From positions 95,290 through 159,289 of the forward strand of contig CACPKH010000001.1 of assembly GCA_902634515.1 (NCBI GenBank): 64,000 nt of DNA. Direction: 5' to 3'. Made by a program: the position numbers and the translations under genes. Position 1 is the first letter of the stretch. Each line of letters begins with the position of its first letter. Below the pieces are notes generated by a model. It had not been told where the DNA came from. It made no database searches and saw nothing but the letters and a program-made list of their open reading frames with translations. Below are positions 7,524 through 15,451 of this stretch, piece by piece. Source of the DNA: an uncultured Prochlorococcus sp. (GTDB lineage: Bacteria > Cyanobacteriota > Cyanobacteriia > PCC-6307 > Cyanobiaceae).

Positions 7524-8270
7524 ATGACTTTACAAGCAACTTATTTGGGATCAAGTGGATGGATTATAGATTTTGATGATGTTCGACTATTAGTTGATCC
7601 TTGGCTTACTGGAACCCTTAAATTTCCACCAGGCTCTTGGTTAATTGAGGGGATTTTAAATAATGATATAGAAGTTCCTTCAAATATCGATATTCTTTTA
7701 CTTACTCAAGGTTTAGCTGATCATGCACATGTTCCCTCTTTAAAATTATTAGATAGGTCTATTCAAGTAGTTGGTTCCAAATCTGCTTCTAATGTTGTTA
7801 AATCTCTTTCATTTCAGAAAGTTATTGCACTAAAACCAGGCGAAGAGAAAAAAATTAAAAATATAAGTATCAAAGCCACTGCAGGACCATCTGTACCAAA
7901 TACTGAAAATGGTTATTTAATTACTAGCGATTCTGGATCTATATATATTGAACCTCATGGCTTTCTTGATTCTTCTATCCCATCTTGCGAACTTGATGCC
8001 GTTATTACTCCTGTTATAAATCTAGGACTACCAATTACTGGTTATTTTATTGAAGGAAAAAATGTTTTACCAGAATTAATTAATCGGTTTAAACCTCTTT
8101 CAATTCTTGCAAGTACTACTGGAGGAGATTCTAACTTTAATGGGATCTTGACAAGACTTATTCAATCGGAGGGAAGTATAGAGATTGCCAAGAAATTAAT
8201 TGGCCAGAAAAGCACTCTGATTAATCCAATTCCTCTCAAAAAATATAACCTTAAAGTTAGGCCTAATTAG
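7524..8270 (+). CDS. Metallo-beta-lactamase-fold protein with degenerate metal site
   Basis: A 248-residue protein with the UlaG/beta-lactamase_2-type start (ATYLGSSGWIID, LLVDPWLTG). The usual HxHxDH metal motif is replaced by TQGLADHAH (residues 61-69), which keeps only the DH pair and a later His. A similar degeneracy is known to me in plant and cyanobacterial relatives, so the protein may bind one metal or none. Substrate unknown. ATG start with the fold beginning within five residues. Confidence 0.8.
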   Translation: MTLQATYLGSSGWIIDFDDVRLLVDPWLTGTLKFPPGSWLIEGILNNDIEVPSNIDILLLTQGLADHAHVPSLKLLDRSIQVVGSKSASNVVKSLSFQKVIALKPGEEKKIKNISIKATAGPSVPNTENGYLITSDSGSIYIEPHGFLDSSIPSCELDAVITPVINLGLPITGYFIEGKNVLPELINRFKPLSILASTTGGDSNFNGILTRLIQSEGSIEIAKKLIGQKSTLINPIPLKKYNLKVRPN

Positions 8271-8282
8271 AGCAAAATCTTT

Positions 8283-8477
8283 TCATTCTATATATTCAGA
8301 TAAATTCTTATCTGTTGAGAACCAAACGTCATCATTGAAAAATGGATTATGAATCCATTCTTTGTACTCTTTCTCTAAAGCAATCCTGTTATCTCCCTTT
8401 AACTTTCTCATCCTAGCTTTTGCACTTCTTAAAACGACTTTAACTATTTCACTGGCTCTTTCTTGTCGAGTATTCAT
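8283..8477 (-). CDS. Small 'LKGKD-EWI' family protein, copy 2
   Basis: A 64-residue protein with LKGDNRIALEKEYKEWI followed by DDVWFSTD. It is a paralogue of the genes at 3336-3533 and 20881-21108. This copy is more basic at its N-terminus (RSAKARMRK). It lies just downstream of the psbF-like operon on the same strand, which may or may not be functional linkage. Confidence 0.7.
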   Translation of the reverse strand: MNTRQERASEIVKVVLRSAKARMRKLKGDNRIALEKEYKEWIHNPFFNDDVWFSTDKNLSEYIE

Positions 8478-8578
8478 TTGTTAAATATTATCTAACTTAA
8501 CTATAAATAAGCATGAATAGAAAATTATGTGACTAAAGTATCAATCTTATATATCATTCAAAACATTTCTACCTTTAA

Positions 8579-8677
8579 CTATAAATATGAGATTAAAGTT
8601 CCTGTTATCTCAAAGGAAATCCAGATAAATGCGGCAATTGATAGAAGAAGAAATAATACTTGATCTAAAGCCCTCAT
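8579..8677 (-). CDS. 32-aa single-span peptide downstream of psbF-like gene
   Basis: An ATG frame of 32 codons starts 12 bp after the stop of the psbF-like gene, with GGAG just upstream of the start. The product is almost entirely one hydrophobic helix (VLFLLLSIAAFIWISF) with a short polar end. Its size and position recall low-mass photosystem subunits such as PsbL or PsbJ, which follow psbF in the canonical psbEFLJ operon, but the sequence itself does not match one that I recognise. Confidence 0.55.
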   Translation of the reverse strand: MRALDQVLFLLLSIAAFIWISFEITGTLISYL

Positions 8678-8689
8678 TTATTTAACTCC

Positions 8690-8989
8690 CTAGACACCTA
8701 TAACACCTCTTCTAAGAAATTGCATTGCAAATATTGCACCAAGGAAGAATACTGTTGGAATTCCTAATGCATTAACAGCTAATGTTCTAAGAGTGAATAC
8801 TGGATATCCATCCCTGGGCCTATTACTAGGTACTACAGCCGTATCTTCCCAATTTTGATAATTTTCAATACTTGCTACAAAACCTTTATCAAATTTAATT
8901 ACTTCCCACTTTGCAAGCCAGAAAATAGTAGAAAATGCAGAGATTAAGATAGGTGCAACTACTATAAATACTTTAAAAAGCATTTTCAA
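8690..8989 (-). CDS. PsbF (cytochrome b559 beta)-like protein lacking the heme His
   Basis: A 99-residue protein. Residues 62-93 ([17 protein letters not shown], then [16 protein letters not shown]) match the whole of PsbF closely (YPxFTVRWLAxHxLxxPxVFFLGAxAAMQFIxR). The axial heme ligand His of PsbF is Asn73, and the conserved Trp of RW is Thr69. The N-terminal 60 residues are an addition with their own hydrophobic span (about 5-25). It therefore looks like a two-span derivative of cytochrome b559 beta that cannot ligate heme in the normal way. It lies in a minus-strand run with 9159-9767 and 8579-8677. Role unknown; membership of a photosystem II-like complex is an inference. Confidence 0.8.
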   Translation of the reverse strand: MKMLFKVFIVVAPILISAFSTIFWLAKWEVIKFDKGFVASIENYQNWEDTAVVPSNRPRDGYPVFTLRTLAVNALGIPTVFFLGAIFAMQFLRRGVIGV

Positions 8990-9158
8990 AAAGAAGATTT
9001 ATATACCTATCTAGCATTTCTAGCTTAGACTTTAAGATCATTTTTGTTCATTAAAGGTATACATTTTTTCCTTTTTAAGTATCTTTTCTCTCTGTAATTT
9101 ATGTAACGCAAACTAGTTATAAATATTTCTCTGCTGAATTGACTATTAAGGCCTTCTC

Positions 9159-9767
9159 TCATCCAAAGGGATTAACTCCTGTTAAAGGTGAAACAAATAA
9201 GAACTCCATAATTGTTCCTGTAACAGCTAGAGGTAGTACCCAAATAGTTAAGAACCTTGCTCCAAAAAATCTTATTGGTTGTTTCCCTTCAAAGCCTTTA
9301 GTAGAAGCTGTAAAAATTGTCTCTGAGTTCTCAATTGAATACTGGGACTGTGAGTATGGTCTTATCGGATTAGATGTAGATATAAGTACTCTACTTTTAT
9401 TAATTGCTGCGATAGGAAAGGTCCATAAAGCCATAAATCTTGGTCCAATCCAATTTCTTGGATGGGGAAATGCAGTATTTTTTAATGTTGATTCTTGAGG
9501 GATGGCTTTTTCAATTTCTTTAAAGATAGTGGTTAAATCCTTAGGCTGGTCATTTTTGACAAGCTTTTTTATAGTCGGATTCTTTATTTTGTCGATTTCA
9601 GCTTGTATTGGGAAATTCTTTACCTTTAATTTCTCATCTTTTAAGGCTGAAGATGCTTCAAAAGCAGTTAAAACATTGTCTTGAGAACTCTTCTTTTTTT
9701 TTATTTCGTTATTAACGGATGATTGAACTTCCTCTGAAGAGCTTGGCGTGTTTTTTTCTTCACTCAT
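9159..9767 (-). CDS. Hypothetical membrane protein with two similar C-terminal segments
   Basis: A 202-residue protein. The N-terminal ~100 residues are polar, Ser/Lys/Glu-rich and probably cytoplasmic. The C-terminal half has two related segments: IGPRFMALWTFPIAA (107-121) and FGARFLTIWVLPLAV (168-182), sharing GxRFxxxWxxPxA, which suggests internal duplication. The end FVSPLTGVNPFG loosely recalls the PsbE segment after its helix, but this is weak. It is upstream of the psbF-like gene on the same strand with a 169-bp gap. The plus-strand frame 9139-9498 is its shadow. Confidence 0.6.
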   Translation of the reverse strand: MSEEKNTPSSSEEVQSSVNNEIKKKKSSQDNVLTAFEASSALKDEKLKVKNFPIQAEIDKIKNPTIKKLVKNDQPKDLTTIFKEIEKAIPQESTLKNTAFPHPRNWIGPRFMALWTFPIAAINKSRVLISTSNPIRPYSQSQYSIENSETIFTASTKGFEGKQPIRFFGARFLTIWVLPLAVTGTIMEFLFVSPLTGVNPFG

Positions 9768-10013
9768 TATAAATATATAAAGTCTTAATCTAATTCATAG
9801 GTTAACTCCCAAGTGTTATCTTTATCCGATTAAAAGTATCTTTTATGTCATATGTATGTTATTGCTATGCTTACAGCATTAAATGATTCATTGCATAATG
9901 TCATATGATATTAATTTGTGTATAAACTTCTATCTGCAAGTCAAATTTCTTTAACAAAAATATTTTAAATACGACATTCTATATATATTCAATGATGTAT
10001 GAACTAATTAAAA

Positions 10014-10187
10014 ATGCAAGGATTGACTTTTTTCGCCCTTTCTTCTTCTGAATTAGGAGTAGACATTTCAACAATTAACTTGTCACTTGCCATCTCAGCA
10101 TTTTTAGTTGTTGGCTTTCCACTTTTTAGGGTTTTGCGTTCTACGAACTTAAGCGATATTCAATCTAAGACAGTTACCCTCAAATAA
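10014..10187 (+). CDS. Small single-span membrane protein, 57 aa
   Basis: An ATG frame of 57 codons. A hydrophobic span (about 23-38, LSLAISAFLVVGFPLF) is flanked by an acidic N-terminal side and a positively charged RVLRSTN side, then a polar tail. The size is that of low-mass photosystem subunits, but I do not recognise a family. Confidence 0.5.
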   Translation: MQGLTFFALSSSELGVDISTINLSLAISAFLVVGFPLFRVLRSTNLSDIQSKTVTLK

Positions 10188-10248
10188 TTTAGATACCTTT
10201 TTGAACAGAAGTTAATTAAAGTAATAATTAGCATATAAGAATCTCTTA

Positions 10249-10914
10249 ATGGCAAAACTTGATCATGTAGAGCCTAATGATGCTTTGCATCTTTTTAAAT
10301 CGGCATATCAGAACCGATATACATGGGAGCCTGGTTTTAAGGGATATCAAGGGAATTGTTCAATGAAAAAAAGTGAAAAGGAGGTTGTAGGAGAATTTAT
10401 TCTTAGTAGTGATATGAAACCAAAAATTAAAGGCATAGACGATGAAGGTATAAAGAAAGCTATTAGCTCTCAATTATGGGAAGTTGCTATTCATAGAGTT
10501 CGAAGGTCTTTTGAGGATGTTCATGGAAGTAATACATTTTCTATTGGCAATACTAATGATGTTGGATTGGAGATTATTGTAGGGGGCAGTAACAAAGGAG
10601 ATAAATATCGTATAAAAGATAATATCGTTACAATGGTATATAGGAACATTCATGGAAGCTTAATCAATATTTTTACTACTAAAACTATTGATACTGGAGA
10701 TGGTTATTTGAGTAATCTATATACCAGCCAATATCTAGACCCTGTAAATGGAATGCCCATAAAAGGTAAATCAAATTTTGTGGACGATTTTACTCCTCTC
10801 GCAGAAGGCGGACCATGGGTTTTGTCTCGAAGGTGTATAGAGACTGAAAGCTTTGAGGGGGATGATGGAAGTAGGATTGAGTTTGTATTTTCCAGCTTGA
10901 AATCATATGATTAG
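10249..10914 (+). CDS. DUF3386 family protein
   Basis: A 221-residue protein. The opening block (ALHLFKSAYQNRYTWEPGFKGYQG) is typical of DUF3386, found in cyanobacteria and plant plastids. The body is a beta-rich domain ending in IEFVFSSLK. Function is not established for the family. It is followed closely on the same strand by a DUF2470 gene; the two may be cotranscribed. ATG start with a normal leader. Confidence 0.78.
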   Translation: MAKLDHVEPNDALHLFKSAYQNRYTWEPGFKGYQGNCSMKKSEKEVVGEFILSSDMKPKIKGIDDEGIKKAISSQLWEVAIHRVRRSFEDVHGSNTFSIGNTNDVGLEIIVGGSNKGDKYRIKDNIVTMVYRNIHGSLINIFTTKTIDTGDGYLSNLYTSQYLDPVNGMPIKGKSNFVDDFTPLAEGGPWVLSRRCIETESFEGDDGSRIEFVFSSLKSYD

Positions 10915-10937
10915 TTTTAACATCATATATTTTCACT

Positions 10938-11204
10938 ATGCGGCAAGATCCGATTACTAAAGAGGTTAGCCAGAGGATATGTAATCATATGAACAAAGAT
11001 CATTTAGAATCTCTAAAGGCTTATGCCAGTTTCTACGGGGGAATTAAGAATCCTATAAATGCCAATTTATTAGAAATAACAGCTGAATCTATGCATTTAT
11101 CAGTTGATGGAAGTTATATCATAATTAAATTTGATCATCCTTTAAAGGATAGTTCTGATGCACATCAAACTCTTGTTTCAATGTTAGAAAAAATACCCCA
11201 ATAA
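10938..11204 (+). CDS. DUF2470 domain protein (HugZ/CREG-like C-terminal domain)
   Basis: An 88-residue stand-alone DUF2470 domain. The signature NHMNKDHLESLKAYASFYGG, plus ITAESMHLSV and FDHPLKDSSDAH, matches the domain found at the C-terminus of HugZ-type heme oxygenases and of plastid heme-binding proteins. Heme or tetrapyrrole binding is a reasonable inference, not shown. It lies 23 bp after the DUF3386 gene on the same strand. Confidence 0.82.
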   Translation: MRQDPITKEVSQRICNHMNKDHLESLKAYASFYGGIKNPINANLLEITAESMHLSVDGSYIIIKFDHPLKDSSDAHQTLVSMLEKIPQ

Positions 11205-11335
11205 ATTATCTATATATTTAAACAAATCAATCAATTTATCTTGAACAGCATTCGTAGCAAGTTAGTATAAATTTCTTTTTTTCATTGCTACATTAGGCAT
11301 GAACTTTCTATTTTATAAAAGTAAGCTTAGCTTAC

Positions 11336-11731
11336 TTAAAATGTTATTCGTTTGTAAATTATGCCTGAGTGTTTTGCGAAGCTTATACTCCAAATACCGT
11401 GGCAACAATCCTCAAGACATCTTAGTAATTTGCTCGTGTCTCCTGTCTTGAGCCATTCCGCTTTAATGCTTGGAAGTTTATCTTGCATCGAATTTATTGA
11501 CATTTGTATTATGAGTAGATTTTCTTTTGCTGAATTTCCTTTTACTGATACTTGGTCACTCGACTGGAAAACTCTGAGCAGAAGTTCTAAGGCAATCAAA
11601 TTACCTTTTTCTCCAGGATTTTCAGATACGTCTAAGGCTTTTTGGATTGATCTTCCTCCTATTGGCATTGCCCTTGCCTCTCCTTTTTGTATTAGGGCTA
11701 TACCAATTAGATAAGGGAACTCAATAGACAT
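11336..11731 (-). CDS. Conserved-looking hypothetical protein
   Basis: A 131-residue soluble protein beginning SIEFPYLIGIALIQKGEARAMPIGG. Mostly helical composition, with a Cys pair in RCLEDCCHGIW. I prefer the minus strand over the overlapping plus frame (11361-11714) because it has an ATG start, balanced composition and soluble character, whereas the plus frame is Ser/Leu-rich. No family recognised. Confidence 0.6.
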   Translation of the reverse strand: MSIEFPYLIGIALIQKGEARAMPIGGRSIQKALDVSENPGEKGNLIALELLLRVFQSSDQVSVKGNSAKENLLIIQMSINSMQDKLPSIKAEWLKTGDTSKLLRCLEDCCHGIWSISFAKHSGIIYKRITF

Positions 11732-11833
11732 TAGGCTTTTTAACTGGTCTATAGAAATAGGTAATTGTTTTAGAGCTTTATTTTATGGGCATTGTAGTTT
11801 TGACTTCTATGAGTAAGGTATTTGCTAGTTAAA

Positions 11834-12010
11834 TCAACGCCTTTTAAACCTTCTCCTTTGCTGAAGCTTTCTTTTATATTTCTCAATAGGAGTCTCATGA
11901 TGACGTAAACGCTTTAACTCGCCAAATATTCCAGCTTTAGAAACCTGGCGTTTAAATCTTCGAAGAGCTGATTCAATCCCTTCGTTTTCTCCAACAGTTA
12001 CTTGTGTCAA
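11834..12010 (-). CDS. rpsU: 30S ribosomal protein bS21
   Basis: A 58-residue basic protein from a TTG start: [20 protein letters not shown], then [20 protein letters not shown] and an Arg/Lys-rich end QQRRRFKRR. This is the complete bS21 sequence pattern. It assists 16S 3' end base-pairing with mRNA during initiation. The nearest upstream ATG is out of frame, so TTG is the likely start. Confidence 0.93.
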   Translation of the reverse strand: MTQVTVGENEGIESALRRFKRQVSKAGIFGELKRLRHHETPIEKYKRKLQQRRRFKRR

Positions 12011-12282
12011 ATTAAAAAATCTAATCCATATAACATATCAGCTATTGTGCAGAATTTGAAGCATTAATATATGAGATGGTTACTATCGATTTCTTTTTAA
12101 TCGGCCAGAGCGCTTAATGCTCAGTATTTTGGGGATTGGCGAAATTAATGTGCGCTTCTTACTATTTCGAGACTTCTAATGAGACAAATCTAGGTATAAA
12201 AGAGGATTTTCTAGTTCTAAGCTTACAAGAAACAGATTCTATCTGCTAGAAAGAGGTTGAGTTTTTAATTAGCTTTTATTAA

Positions 12283-12453
12283 ATGTCAAAGGAATTTTCA
12301 AAAGAATCACTATATTCTTCATGCCCATTATGGATAACAGAAATTTGCAGTACAAATTCTAATATTCGAGTTCATATGGCTAGCCCTTTTCGTAACTTGT
12401 CAGGAATGAAAATAATTCAAATGGATAACTTATTTTCGAAAAGATGCTTCTGA
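12283..12453 (+). CDS. Possible small hypothetical protein, 56 aa
   Basis: An ATG frame of 56 codons with a mixed polar sequence (SSCPLWITEICSTNSNIR) and three Cys. No span and no recognised family. Support is only the open frame and protein-like composition. Confidence 0.3.
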   Translation: MSKEFSKESLYSSCPLWITEICSTNSNIRVHMASPFRNLSGMKIIQMDNLFSKRCF

Positions 12454-12590
12454 CCTTCATATAAGCAAGAACTTAAAAAAAAATTATGCGAATGATTTTT
12501 ATTTGTAATATAAGCTTCATCCTGAACTAAAAAATATCACTCGAAAAGTAAAGCCTTTCTGGGATAATTATTACAGCATTAAATATTCAC

Positions 12591-12731
12591 ATGACAGCTT
12601 CTGAGATTCAGATGGTAAGTGAGTCAATTGCACTTCACCCTCCAGTAGTTATCTTTACACTTTGCATATTTATGTATATTAGAGGAAAGATGTTAGAAAA
12701 AAAATCACCTCGAAGGGTATTATCTGAATGA
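12591..12731 (+). CDS. Small single-span membrane protein, 46 aa
   Basis: An ATG frame of 46 codons. Acidic N-terminal helix (TASEIQMVSESIALHPP), hydrophobic span (VVIFTLCIFMYI) and strongly basic tail (RGKMLEKKSPRR), a textbook N-out/C-in one-span layout. No family recognised. Confidence 0.5.
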   Translation: MTASEIQMVSESIALHPPVVIFTLCIFMYIRGKMLEKKSPRRVLSE

Positions 12732-12784
12732 AAATTAAGTGATTTCTAAGCTTATAATTGGGTTCTTATAACTATCTTCTAGTC

Positions 12785-13144
12785 ATGGAATTCTTTAGAT
12801 ATTTCCTTTTTGGGATTACTGGACTCAGCATGATCTTCTGGGTATGTGTTATTGCTTTATGGCATACATATATGTTCCCAAGGTTATTTTCTGAAGACTA
12901 CCTTGAAACTAACAATTCCTCTATCCTTAAGGCCTCTGCCTCTTCTATTATCAGGCCTTCTGGATTAATTGATAGAGGTAAGTATTCGTATAAATCTTTT
13001 GTAATAGCAGATTTTAATAAAGTTGAATTAGGTTATGGAGTGAACAGATTTTTCACTCTTATATTATTTAGTTTAGGCATAATGTCATTCATATTAATCA
13101 CTTATGGATTACATAGTGGCATGATGCTTTATGGGATTGAATAG
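12785..13144 (+). CDS. Two-span membrane protein, hypothetical
   Basis: A 119-residue protein from the ATG at 12785; a TTG at 12758 would add nine residues. Hydrophobic segments at about 5-28 and 88-110 flank a polar loop. The loop contains SASSIIRPSGLIDRGKYSYKS. No family recognised. The start is uncertain because neither candidate has a strong Shine-Dalgarno. Confidence 0.5.
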   Translation: MEFFRYFLFGITGLSMIFWVCVIALWHTYMFPRLFSEDYLETNNSSILKASASSIIRPSGLIDRGKYSYKSFVIADFNKVELGYGVNRFFTLILFSLGIMSFILITYGLHSGMMLYGIE

Positions 13145-13282
13145 AAATTGAAAATTTCTTATAATATGAGTTAATAATAAATATTAGCTACATTTATTGA
13201 TCTGTATAAAATTTAGAAGATTTTTTCAAATCCCAATTAATTGAATTAGGATGCATATCTATATTTTTACTTATAAGAGGAA

Positions 13283-13459
13283 ATGTTTGTTTTGTTTGGC
13301 ATTGCTTATTCTCTTAGCCCAATTGAAATTGGAGTAATTGCTTTTACAGGAATAGGTTTTTTAGTAATGTTTGGCATAAGTTCGGCAAGAGGAGGTTATC
13401 AGGACTTAGTTGACACTACTTTAATGAATGATGAGATTAGGAGAAATAAAAAGAAATGA
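13283..13459 (+). CDS. Small single-span membrane protein, 58 aa
   Basis: An ATG frame of 58 codons, with AGAGGA six bases before it. Hydrophobic N-terminal half (SLSPIEIGVIAFTGIGFLVMFG), then a polar basic tail (SARGGYQDLVD...RRNKKK). No family recognised. It ends right beside the convergent gene at 13461. Confidence 0.55.
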   Translation: MFVLFGIAYSLSPIEIGVIAFTGIGFLVMFGISSARGGYQDLVDTTLMNDEIRRNKKK

Positions 13460-13460
13460 T

Positions 13461-13958
13461 TTATACTTTTTTACCTTTTAATATAAATTTTCTACATTCA
13501 TTTATTATAAAACCTGTTTTTTCATACAAATGAATTCTATTTCTTTTTTGTTCTATGCCATAAGGATTTGTAAATATAGAAAATAGTATTCTTATAAATC
13601 TAAGAAGATTTTTTTTAGTATTGCCTTTAAAATCTATTGGCTTCCTAAGTTCTTCTAATGTTGAAGAATTAAATATTTTCTCTTCACTAAATTTTAAAAG
13701 AACTTTTTCTTTCTCTTCTAGATTTATGCAATCAAGTATTATTTTTAGACCCTTAATAGAATCTGCATCCCCTCTATTTATTTCTATGATAATGCTTTGG
13801 AAAAGATTCTCCCACTTATAAGGCTCTTTAATAAAAAGGTAGGATATTTTTGATTCTTTATTTGTCTTTGATATGCGATTAGTCTCATCATTTTGATTTT
13901 GCTCAGAAGACCAATATTCATATAGTGGGGATAACCTTTTGATGCTTTTTAAGTCCAT
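13461..13958 (-). CDS. Hypothetical protein coupled to purT
   Basis: A 165-residue Lys/Glu/Ile-rich, apparently soluble helical protein. Its ATG begins one base after the purT stop on the same strand, so it is probably translated from the same message. No domain recognised; a link to purine metabolism rests on position only. The plus frame 13621-13821 is a shadow. Confidence 0.6.
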   Translation of the reverse strand: MDLKSIKRLSPLYEYWSSEQNQNDETNRISKTNKESKISYLFIKEPYKWENLFQSIIIEINRGDADSIKGLKIILDCINLEEKEKVLLKFSEEKIFNSSTLEELRKPIDFKGNTKKNLLRFIRILFSIFTNPYGIEQKRNRIHLYEKTGFIINECRKFILKGKKV

Positions 13959-13959
13959 A

Positions 13960-15141
13960 CTAGTATTTAGGGGATGAACCTTTAATCACCTTAACAACTG
14001 AAGCACTTTGATCAGCTTTTTCCCTTGCTTCTTTAATGGTTTCTCCATTTGCAAGGCTGACTCCCATACGTCTATTCTTTTTACATGAATTCTTTCCAAA
14101 AATTAATAGATTGGTATCTTTTTCTTTCAGAGCTTGCTCTATTCCAGTATAAGCAACATATTTAAAATTCTCTTGAGCCAAAATAACTCTGCTCGCTGAA
14201 GGCTTCTTGATAATTATTTCTGGTATAGGTATACCTAATATCGCTCTTATATGAAGTTCAAATTCATTTATATTTTGGCTTATCACTGTTACAAGGCCTG
14301 TATCATGAGGCCTTGGAGAAAGTTCAGAGAAGATTACTTTATCTTTAGATATAAAGAACTCTACTCCAAATATCCCAACGCCTCCAAGATTTTCTGTAAT
14401 TTCAGAAGCTATTGCTTTGGCTTTATCTAACTGTTCTCTTTTAATCTCAGCTGGTTGCCAACTACATCGATAATCCCCATCAACTTGTTCATGCCCTATA
14501 GGAGGACAAAATATTATTGAACCATCTTTTTGTCTTATTGTTAGTAATGTAATCTCTAAATCAAATTTTATATATTCTTCAATAATTACTTTTTGGGATT
14601 TACCTCTTGACTCTTCTATTGCCTTATCCCAAGCATTACTCAAATCATTGGGTTCAAAAACTATACTTTGCCCTTTGCCTGATGAACTCATTACAGGCTT
14701 AACAAAAAGAGGAAAGCCAATGCTTTTAGATACATTTACAAGCTCATCTTTACTCGAAGCATATTCATAATTAGCAGTATTAACCTTTAGTTCTTTTGAT
14801 GCTAAGTCTCTAACTTTGTCTCTATTCATAGTTATTTTAGTTGCTCTAGCAGTTGGGATTATTGTTAGCCCTTCATCTTCAAGTTCTTCTAAGGCATCTA
14901 CAGCAAGAGCTTCAATCTCTGGTATTACAGCATCAGGTTTATATTTTCTAATTATATTTTGAAGTTTTCTGGGTTCACTCATATCAAATACTTCAGAAAT
15001 ATCTGATACTTGCATTGCAGGAGCATTTGGATATCGATCACATGCAATTATTGTGCAACCAATTCTTTTCGCAGCTATTGCCACTTCCTTGCCAAGTTCT
15101 CCACTGCCTAAAAGCATTAAGACTTTTGGATGAATAGTCAT
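13960..15141 (-). CDS. purT: Formate-dependent GAR transformylase 2
   Basis: A 393-residue ATP-grasp enzyme converting glycinamide ribonucleotide, formate and ATP to formyl-GAR in purine synthesis. It shows the PreATP-grasp start LMLLGSGELGKEVAIAAKR and CDRYPNAPAMQVSD, the glycine loop SSGKGQSIVF, and the metal-binding end GVEFF...SELSPRPHDTGLVT. Full length. Its use saves 10-formyl-THF, which links to the folate enzymes (MTHFS, FolD) elsewhere in the window. Confidence 0.95.
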   Translation of the reverse strand: MTIHPKVLMLLGSGELGKEVAIAAKRIGCTIIACDRYPNAPAMQVSDISEVFDMSEPRKLQNIIRKYKPDAVIPEIEALAVDALEELEDEGLTIIPTARATKITMNRDKVRDLASKELKVNTANYEYASSKDELVNVSKSIGFPLFVKPVMSSSGKGQSIVFEPNDLSNAWDKAIEESRGKSQKVIIEEYIKFDLEITLLTIRQKDGSIIFCPPIGHEQVDGDYRCSWQPAEIKREQLDKAKAIASEITENLGGVGIFGVEFFISKDKVIFSELSPRPHDTGLVTVISQNINEFELHIRAILGIPIPEIIIKKPSASRVILAQENFKYVAYTGIEQALKEKDTNLLIFGKNSCKKNRRMGVSLANGETIKEAREKADQSASVVKVIKGSSPKY

Positions 15142-15187
15142 TTCTTGTTCTTAGTCTTTGACAATAGTCTCATGATTTAATGAAAAT

Positions 15188-15403
15188 ATGGGATTAGACC
15201 AATTAAAATCTTTTCTTCAAAAAATGCAGTCTGAGCCTACCCTGAAAGCGCAAGTGCTTGCTGCTTCAACGGCTGATGATGTTGCACAAATAGCTTTGAA
15301 GCTTGGATTTGAATTTTCAGGTGATGAGCTACTTAGGTTTTCCGGAAAGAAAGTTGGCAAGGTGACTGTTCGAAAAAATGATGTACCAGGAGAATATAAT
15401 TAG
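15188..15403 (+). CDS. Nif11-domain small protein, copy 1
   Basis: A 71-residue protein: GLDQLKSFLQKMQSEPTLK, then AASTADDVAQIALKLGFEFS. This is the Nif11-like leader domain used by prochlorosin and other RiPP precursors. The tail after residue ~50 (SGKKVGKVTVRKND) has no Cys and no double-Gly cleavage site, so it does not look like a lanthipeptide core. No modifying enzyme is nearby. It may be a stand-alone Nif11 regulator or binding protein. Confidence 0.8.
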   Translation: MGLDQLKSFLQKMQSEPTLKAQVLAASTADDVAQIALKLGFEFSGDELLRFSGKKVGKVTVRKNDVPGEYN

Positions 15404-15451
15404 ATATATTAGATTTATCGTAGAGATAAATTTTTAAATTATTAAAAAATC

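Noticed and set aside
9139..9498. 119-codon plus-strand frame
   Set aside because: It lies inside the minus-strand 202-aa gene, which has an ATG start, plausible polar and membrane domains and fits an operon; the plus frame has no recognisable features.
11361..11714. 117-codon plus-strand frame
   Set aside because: Mirror of the minus-strand 131-aa gene; Ser/Leu/Phe-rich composition is typical of an antisense shadow.
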